Assembly (NCBI RefSeq): GCF_002892795.1
Contig: NZ_PJMC01000004.1
Location: forward strand, 62,001-126,000
Direction: 5' to 3'
Length of the DNA stretch: 64,000 bases
From: Arthrobacter sp. AFG20
GTDB taxonomy: Bacteria; Actinomycetota; Actinomycetes; Actinomycetales; Micrococcaceae
The notes below the pieces were generated by a model. The model was not told the DNA's origin, did no database searches, and was given only the letters and a program-made list of their open reading frames with translations. The position numbers and the translations under genes are program-made. How positions within the stretch are numbered: the first letter of the stretch is position 1; each line of letters opens with the position of its first letter. This document shows positions 59,884 through 64,000 of the stretch, one piece after another.

Positions 59884-61047
59884 CTATTTTCCCTGATGGA
59901 TTGCGTTCAGCCGTTCAATCATGGCCAGCCGGTCCGGCTTGCCGTTAGGCAGCATGATCAGCCCGCCGGCCGGAAGAACCGTCTTGGGGGCCAGTAGCCC
60001 GAGCGTGCGGTGCCATTCCTCGGCCCACGCCGCTCCGTCCCGCGCAGCGGACCCGGACCCAGCGCCGTCCCCGGACGCGGACCCGGCGACGGCCACATAG
60101 GCCGCCACGGCCTGGCCCCATTTCGCGGACTCGACGCCGGCCACAAAAGCCGCGGTCACGCCGTCGGACTTTTCCAGCTCCGCCTGCACGTGTGCGGCGG
60201 AGACTTTGACGCCGCCGGTGATGATGACGTCGTCGGCGCGGCCCAGCACGGTGAGCCGGCCATCGGCATCGAGGGTGCCGAGGTCGTTGGTCCGGTACCA
60301 GCGGCCGCCATCCTCCTCAACGAAAGCCTCGGCGGTCTGTCGCGGCGCGCCAAGGTAGCCCGCCGCAAGGGTGGCCCCGCCGAGGTGGATCCGGCCGTCT
60401 TCGGCGAGCCTCAGGGCCACGCCCTCGAGCGGGTAGCCGTCGTACACGCAGCCGCCGCAGGTTTCCGCCGCCCCATAGGTGGTGACCACCCGGAGGCCGG
60501 CGTTGCGCGCCGACTCCAGGAGCTCGGCAGAGGCCGGGGCGCCGCCGAGCAGGATGCCGTTGAAGCGGCGCAGCACGGCGAGCGTGTCCGCCGACGGGTC
60601 GGCGAGCAGGCGCTGCAGCTGCGTGGGCACCAGCGACGTGAAGCGGATGTTGTCCGTCAGTTCCAGCGCGGCCGCGGTGAAGCCCTCGGCCGTGAAGCCC
60701 TCGGACAGGTCCATGGCCCAGGGCCGGGTGCCGGCGAACAGCGACCGGACCAGCACCTGCACGCCCGCCACGTACTGCAGCGGCAGGGCCAGCAGCCACT
60801 GCCCCTCGCCCTTGAGCGCGAAGGCGGTTGCCATCGACGACGCCGCCAGCGCATCCACCGTCAGGACCGTCGCCTTGGGCTTCCCGGTGGACCCTGACGT
60901 GCGCACCACGGCGACGGCGTCCTCGAACCCTGGTGTCGGGACCGGCGTCACCACGGGCTCGCCGTCGGGGCTGGCGGAGAGTTCGACGGCGGGACCCTCA
61001 CCGTGGAGGGCGGCCGCCAGCGCCTTGAGGGCCGGCTCGATATTCAC
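59884..61047 (-). CDS. menE: o-succinylbenzoate-CoA ligase
   Basis: 387 residues of the acyl-adenylating superfamily. The P-loop is VRTSGSTGKPKATVLT, then VTTYGAAETCGGCVYDG, the hinge segment RWYRTNDLGTLDADGRL and LGRADDVIITGGVKVS; the C-terminal catalytic Lys is in NGKPDRLAMI. Activates o-succinylbenzoate in menaquinone synthesis. It is shorter than many MenE proteins because the N-terminal subdomain is reduced, which is common in actinobacteria. GTG start with AAGG upstream. Confidence 0.92.
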   Translation of the reverse strand: MNIEPALKALAAALHGEGPAVELSASPDGEPVVTPVPTPGFEDAVAVVRTSGSTGKPKATVLTVDALAASSMATAFALKGEGQWLLALPLQYVAGVQVLVRSLFAGTRPWAMDLSEGFTAEGFTAAALELTDNIRFTSLVPTQLQRLLADPSADTLAVLRRFNGILLGGAPASAELLESARNAGLRVVTTYGAAETCGGCVYDGYPLEGVALRLAEDGRIHLGGATLAAGYLGAPRQTAEAFVEEDGGRWYRTNDLGTLDADGRLTVLGRADDVIITGGVKVSAAHVQAELEKSDGVTAAFVAGVESAKWGQAVAAYVAVAGSASGDGAGSGSAARDGAAWAEEWHRTLGLLAPKTVLPAGGLIMLPNGKPDRLAMIERLNAIHQGK

Positions 61048-61107
61048 TGCGTGCGCCTTGGGTGCGCGGTCCTGGGGAGCATGGGGTGCCTTCCGACGAG
61101 TGCGGGT

Positions 61108-62061
61108 TTAGAAGTAGTGCGGGAACCGTGACCAGTCGGGGTCGCGCTTTTGCAGGAAGGCTTCCTTGCCCTCCACGGCCTCGTCCGTCATGTACGCCAG
61201 CCGGGTGGCCTCGCCGGCGAACACCTGCTGGCCGGCCAGGCCGTCGTCGGCGAGGTTGAAGGCGAACTTGAGCATCCGGATGGCCTGCGGGGACTGCCGG
61301 GCGATGTCCGCGGCGTAGTCCAGCGCCACCTCCTCCAGGCGTTCGTGGTCAACGGCCTCGTTCACGGCGCCCATCCGAACCATGTCCTCGGCGGAATATT
61401 CACGGGCAAGGAAGAAGATCTCCCGGGCGGCCTTCTGGCCGATCTGCCGGGCCAGCAGCGCCGAGCCGTATCCGGCGTCGAAACTGCCCACAGTGGCGTC
61501 GGTCTGCTTGAACTTTCCAAACTGGCGCGAAGCGATGGTCAGGTCGGAGACCACGTGCAGGGAATGCCCGCCGCCGGCCGCCCAGCCGTTGACGACGGCG
61601 ATGACCACCTTGGGCATGGTCCGCATGAGCCGCTGGACTTCCAGAATGTGGAGCCGCCCGGCGCGGGCCGGGTCGATGGTTTCCTGCGTCTCGCCGTCGG
61701 CATAGCGGTAGCCGTCCCGTCCCCGGATCCGCTGGTCCCCGCCGGAGCAGAACGAGTGCCCGCCGTCCTTGGAGGAGGGGCCGTTGCCGGTGAGCAGCAC
61801 GGTGGCCACGTCCGGCGTCATCCGAGCGTGGTCCATGGCGCGGTAGAGCTCGTCCACGGTCCCCGGGCGGAAGGCGTTGCGGACCTCCGGCCGGTTGAAC
61901 GCGATGCGGACGGTGGGCAGGTCCCGTGCCGCGGTGCCGTCGTCGGACCGCTCCACCTGCCGGTGGTAGGTCAGGTCCTGGAAGTCGTCGAAGCCGGACA
62001 CGGTGCGCCAGCGGGACGGGTCAAAGACGTCGGATACCTTGGCGGGGAATTCGTTGCTCAC
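61108..62061 (-). CDS. menB: 1,4-dihydroxy-2-naphthoyl-CoA synthase
   Basis: 317-residue crotonase-fold enzyme closing the second ring of the naphthoquinone. Oxyanion-hole and active-site segments are FCSGGDQRIRGRDGYRYADG, VNGWAAGGGHSLHVVSDLT and VGSFDAGYGSALLARQIG, characteristic of MenB. GTG start with TAGACT 6 nt upstream on this strand, so probably leaderless. Same direction as menE and menA, but 60-bp gaps allow separate control. Confidence 0.96.
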   Translation of the reverse strand: MSNEFPAKVSDVFDPSRWRTVSGFDDFQDLTYHRQVERSDDGTAARDLPTVRIAFNRPEVRNAFRPGTVDELYRAMDHARMTPDVATVLLTGNGPSSKDGGHSFCSGGDQRIRGRDGYRYADGETQETIDPARAGRLHILEVQRLMRTMPKVVIAVVNGWAAGGGHSLHVVSDLTIASRQFGKFKQTDATVGSFDAGYGSALLARQIGQKAAREIFFLAREYSAEDMVRMGAVNEAVDHERLEEVALDYAADIARQSPQAIRMLKFAFNLADDGLAGQQVFAGEATRLAYMTDEAVEGKEAFLQKRDPDWSRFPHYF

Positions 62062-62082
62062 CGTCCAAGTCTAGTAATCGGC

Positions 62083-62523
62083 TCAGCTGATGCAGAACTC
62101 GTTGCCCTCGGGGTCCGCCATGGTGTGCCATTCGTGGGGCCCCTGGCTGGCAGTCCAGAGGAAGGTGGCGCCGCGGGCCTCAAGCTCGGCGCGGACGTCG
62201 TCCTTGTCCCGGCCGTCGAGCCTGACGTCCCAGTGCACCCGGTTCTTGATGGTCTTCTGCTCCGGTACGGTCTGGAAAAGCAGCCGCCGGGCCGGTGCCT
62301 TCGCGTCGAGTTCCTCGGTGGGCCGGATCGCCGCGCCGTCCTTCCACACGAGCTTGCCGTTGTGCGTCATGGTCTGGTCTTCCGCCGCGAAGCCCTGGCT
62401 GATCATGGACCGGATGAAGCCCTCATCCTGCGGCTCCACTGACCAGTCCAGCGTTTCGGCCCACCAGTCGGCGAGGTCATGTGGGTGCTTGCAGTCGATG
62501 GCGATCTGAATGTTGAGTCCCAT
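62083..62523 (-). CDS. VOC-superfamily (glyoxalase-like) protein
   Basis: 146 residues with two beta-alpha-beta modules of the vicinal-oxygen-chelate fold: IAIDCKHPHDLADWWAETL, a KNRVHWDVRLDGRD strand and a final MADPEGNEFCIS. It belongs to the Glyoxalase_6 group found in many actinobacterial paralogues; substrate unknown. TAACTT lies 6 nt before the ATG on this strand (leaderless). Confidence 0.85.
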   Translation of the reverse strand: MGLNIQIAIDCKHPHDLADWWAETLDWSVEPQDEGFIRSMISQGFAAEDQTMTHNGKLVWKDGAAIRPTEELDAKAPARRLLFQTVPEQKTIKNRVHWDVRLDGRDKDDVRAELEARGATFLWTASQGPHEWHTMADPEGNEFCIS

Positions 62524-62595
62524 GCCACCAAGTTACGACGGCGGCGCCGCCTCCGGATAGGGACCGGCTCATGCAGGGGAGGGGCGTGGGCGATT

Positions 62596-63357
62596 CTAGC
62601 TTTGGGCGCGCTGCAGCTGGTCCAGGAGTTCTGGCGGGATGGTGTACAAAAAAACCGCAGCGAGCAGGTTCTTGGTGGCATGGACGAAGTAGGAAAACAT
62701 CAGGTTCCTTCCGGTCCACACATAGACGAACACCAGCGTGGCGCCCATGGCCAGGTACGGCATGAGCGCGGGGAGGGTGACCGCTTCCTGGCCCACGATG
62801 TGCAGGGCGGCGAAAAGGACCACGGACAGCCCGCAGCAGATCCAGATGTTGACCCGCCGGCTCAGTTTTCCGATCAGCAGGTGCCGGAACACGTACTCCT
62901 CGACGAACGGGCCCACCAGGACGATCAGCGGCACCATGAGCCAGGCCGGCACCTGCCGCATGAGCGCCTGCAGTCCGGCCTGGTTGGCGGATGTCTCGGT
63001 GGTCCCGCCCACGGCCACCAGGATCGCGGTGACAATCATCATGGCGACGACAGCCAGCGGCACCATCGCGAGCGTGAACCAGGGCCGGGTGGCAAGCACT
63101 TTCAGGTCCCGGGACACCACCCCGTGGGCGGCAACCAGCGCCAGGGCGCCAACGCACCCGTAGAAGAGGAGATTTACGCCATAGGACGCGACGGCCGGCG
63201 TCGGGGCCATTTCGCGGAGCAGCGGCAGGATCAGTTCCCCGGCCAGCGCGAAGAAGGCCGCGACGGCGACATAAAGCCCCACGGCCGTGAGGTCCAGCGG
63301 CGAAAACCGGTAGAGATCCGGCCGCGGAGTCGGGAGCGTGCGTCTGGTATTCACCAT
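62596..63357 (-). CDS. CPBP-family intramembrane metalloprotease (CAAX protease-like)
   Basis: 253 residues with about seven helices. All three CPBP motifs are present: the Glu pair and Arg in GPFVEEYVFRHLLIG, the His in LFAALHIVG and the His/Asn in YFVHATKNLLA. Substrate unknown; the family includes Abi-type and bacteriocin-immunity proteases. ATG at 63357 is chosen because TACGCT on this strand lies 6 nt before it; the frame extends to 63561 without support. Confidence 0.87.
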   Translation of the reverse strand: MVNTRRTLPTPRPDLYRFSPLDLTAVGLYVAVAAFFALAGELILPLLREMAPTPAVASYGVNLLFYGCVGALALVAAHGVVSRDLKVLATRPWFTLAMVPLAVVAMMIVTAILVAVGGTTETSANQAGLQALMRQVPAWLMVPLIVLVGPFVEEYVFRHLLIGKLSRRVNIWICCGLSVVLFAALHIVGQEAVTLPALMPYLAMGATLVFVYVWTGRNLMFSYFVHATKNLLAAVFLYTIPPELLDQLQRAQS

Positions 63358-63392
63358 GCTTCCAGCGTAGTGCGCCGACGGCGGTGCGAACC

Positions 63393-63422
63393 TTGACGGG
63401 GCCGCCCGCCGCCGGGCAGGCT
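63393..63422 (+). promoter_or_regulatory. Promoter of the ABC-F leader transcript
   Basis: TTGACG (63393-63398) and CAGGCT (63417-63422) are separated by 18 bp. The ATG of the 3-codon ORF starts 6 nt after the -10 box. Confidence 0.5.
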
Positions 63423-63428
63423 TGACCC

Positions 63429-63440
63429 ATGAAGTCCTAG
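63429..63440 (+). CDS. Three-codon leader ORF before the ABC-F gene
   Basis: ATGAAGTCCTAG encodes Met-Lys-Ser and stops 3 nt before a perfect hairpin. Promoter spacing suggests a leaderless message starting at this ATG. Very short ORFs followed by stem-loops are used for antibiotic-sensing control of ABC-F and rRNA methylase genes in Gram-positive bacteria, so a regulatory role is plausible. Confidence 0.45.
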
Positions 63441-63443
63441 ACC

Positions 63444-63469
63444 CCGACGCCGGCATCCTCCGGCGTCGG
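63444..63469 (+). promoter_or_regulatory. Stem-loop in the ABC-F leader
   Basis: CCGACGCCGG (63444-63453) pairs perfectly with CCGGCGTCGG (63460-63469) around CATCCT. A second GC-rich pairing (GGCCCC near 63486 with GGGGCC near 63507) follows. It may act as an attenuator. Confidence 0.55.
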
Positions 63470-63470
63470 C

Positions 63471-63542
63471 ATGGCCCTAGACCAGGCCCCGCAGAGCGCC
63501 CAGCTCCGGGGCCGCACTTTGGACTGCGAGGACTTCCCATGA
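63471..63542 (+). CDS. Possible 23-residue ORF overlapping the ABC-F start
   Basis: ATG at 63471, directly after the hairpin, opens a 23-codon frame ([20 protein letters not shown] and three more residues) whose TGA overlaps the ABC-F ATG. No ribosome site is seen. It could couple translation; the support is only positional. Confidence 0.25.
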   Translation: MALDQAPQSAQLRGRTLDCEDFP

Positions 63543-64000
63543 CTGAACCAAATTTCCGCACCGAACAGCTCCACCTGTCCGGCGTCTCCCACGGCTACGG
63601 GGATCGCGAACTCTTCTCCGGCGTCGATCTGGTGATAGCCGCAGGGGAACACGCCGCCGTCGTGGGTGAGAACGGGTCGGGCAAGTCCACCCTGCTGCGG
63701 ATCCTGGCGGGAATCGAGGCGCCGGCAAACGGCACGGTCCGGCGGCACGGCCGGGTGGGATACCTGGCGCAGACGTCAGGGCTGCCCGCCCGGCTGACCG
63801 TGGCCGACGCCATCGACGGTGCGCTCCTCGTACTCCGGGAGATGGAAGCCGAGCTGGAACGGCTGGAGGACGGCCTGGCCGCCGCAGGGCCCAACGAACT
63901 CGAGGCGTACGGGAACCTGCAGACCCAGTACCAGCTGCGCGAGGGCTACACTGCGGAATCCCGTGTGGAGGCGGCGCTGGACCGGCTGGGTTTGGGCGGC
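63539..64000 (+). CDS. ABC-F family ATPase (3' end outside the window)
   Basis: The first 154 codons of a soluble ABC-F protein, a ribosome-associated ATPase without membrane domains. It starts [20 protein letters not shown] and has the Walker A loop [16 protein letters not shown], then a Q-loop ([11 protein letters not shown]) and a charged Glu/Leu-rich segment like the ABC-F arm region. GAGGA lies 7 nt before the ATG at 63539. Members protect ribosomes from antibiotics or assist translation; the upstream leader favours the antibiotic-resistance type. The signature motif and second ATPase half lie beyond base 64000. Confidence 0.88.
   Translation, partial: MTEPNFRTEQLHLSGVSHGYGDRELFSGVDLVIAAGEHAAVVGENGSGKSTLLRILAGIEAPANGTVRRHGRVGYLAQTSGLPARLTVADAIDGALLVLREMEAELERLEDGLAAAGPNELEAYGNLQTQYQLREGYTAESRVEAALDRLGLGG

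Overview
The window is a high-GC actinobacterial chromosome segment that looks like Arthrobacter or Pseudarthrobacter (Micrococcaceae). The assignment rests on gene content and architecture: a Lys-rich TopA tail, a BldC-type regulator followed by a 32-residue bS22-like ribosomal protein, MenA/MenE/MenB, a System II ResB/CcsB cytochrome c maturation cluster, DUF4229 and PLDc_N proteins, and many genes that appear to start leaderless (TANNNT box 6-7 nt before the start codon). Genus level is inference.

Layout. 0-9.9 kb is mostly housekeeping: an ArsR-type regulator, topA, an SseB-domain protein, a Ppx/GppA phosphatase, proC, a TrkA/TrkH potassium system and an AcuC-like deacetylase. 10-13 kb holds an ArsR regulator, an L-lactate dehydrogenase with a divergent FadR-type regulator and two palindromic operators between them, a probable glycosidase remnant and a TetR regulator.

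13.8-45.3 kb is a large carbohydrate-utilisation region under at least two LacI-type regulators. It encodes a hexuronate/aldarate branch (Gfo/Idh oxidoreductase, uronate-dehydrogenase-like SDR, KdgD, enolase-superfamily enzyme), two sugar ABC importers without an ATPase, a GH42 beta-galactosidase, a rhamnogalacturonan acetylesterase-like SGNH hydrolase, a CE7 esterase, a complete L-rhamnose pathway (rhaM, rhaI, rhaD, rhaB), and two unusual fusion proteins that join a Gfo/Idh oxidoreductase to a PmoA-like (DUF6807) domain, one with an extra N-terminal hydrolase. Rhamnose, galactose, galacturonate and acetyl groups are the components of rhamnogalacturonan I, so the region is best read as an intracellular RG-I oligosaccharide catabolism locus; that reading is inference. 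LacI-type operators (central CG) recur in front of several of these units.

45.4-51.2 kb: an aroG-type DAHP synthase preceded by a Trp/Tyr/Phe-rich leader peptide and stem-loops (candidate attenuator), bldC, bS22, a HAD hydrolase, a glutaredoxin-like protein, rex, a QYGQ-repeat membrane protein and YceI. 51.4-56.3 kb: a histidine phosphatase plus resA-ccdA-resB-ccsB for cytochrome c maturation. 56.3-57.9 kb: a PD-(D/E)XK-like nuclease gene bracketed on both sides by copies of one short palindromic repeat unit. 57.9-63.4 kb: small membrane proteins, menA-menE-menB, a VOC protein and a CPBP protease. The window ends inside an ABC-F gene preceded by a 3-codon ORF and a perfect 10-bp stem-loop.

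Four copies of a roughly 63-bp palindromic element (arms related to GTTTTTGTCCAGATA) sit at four convergent junctions. No tRNA, rRNA, CRISPR array, insertion sequence or prophage was recognised.
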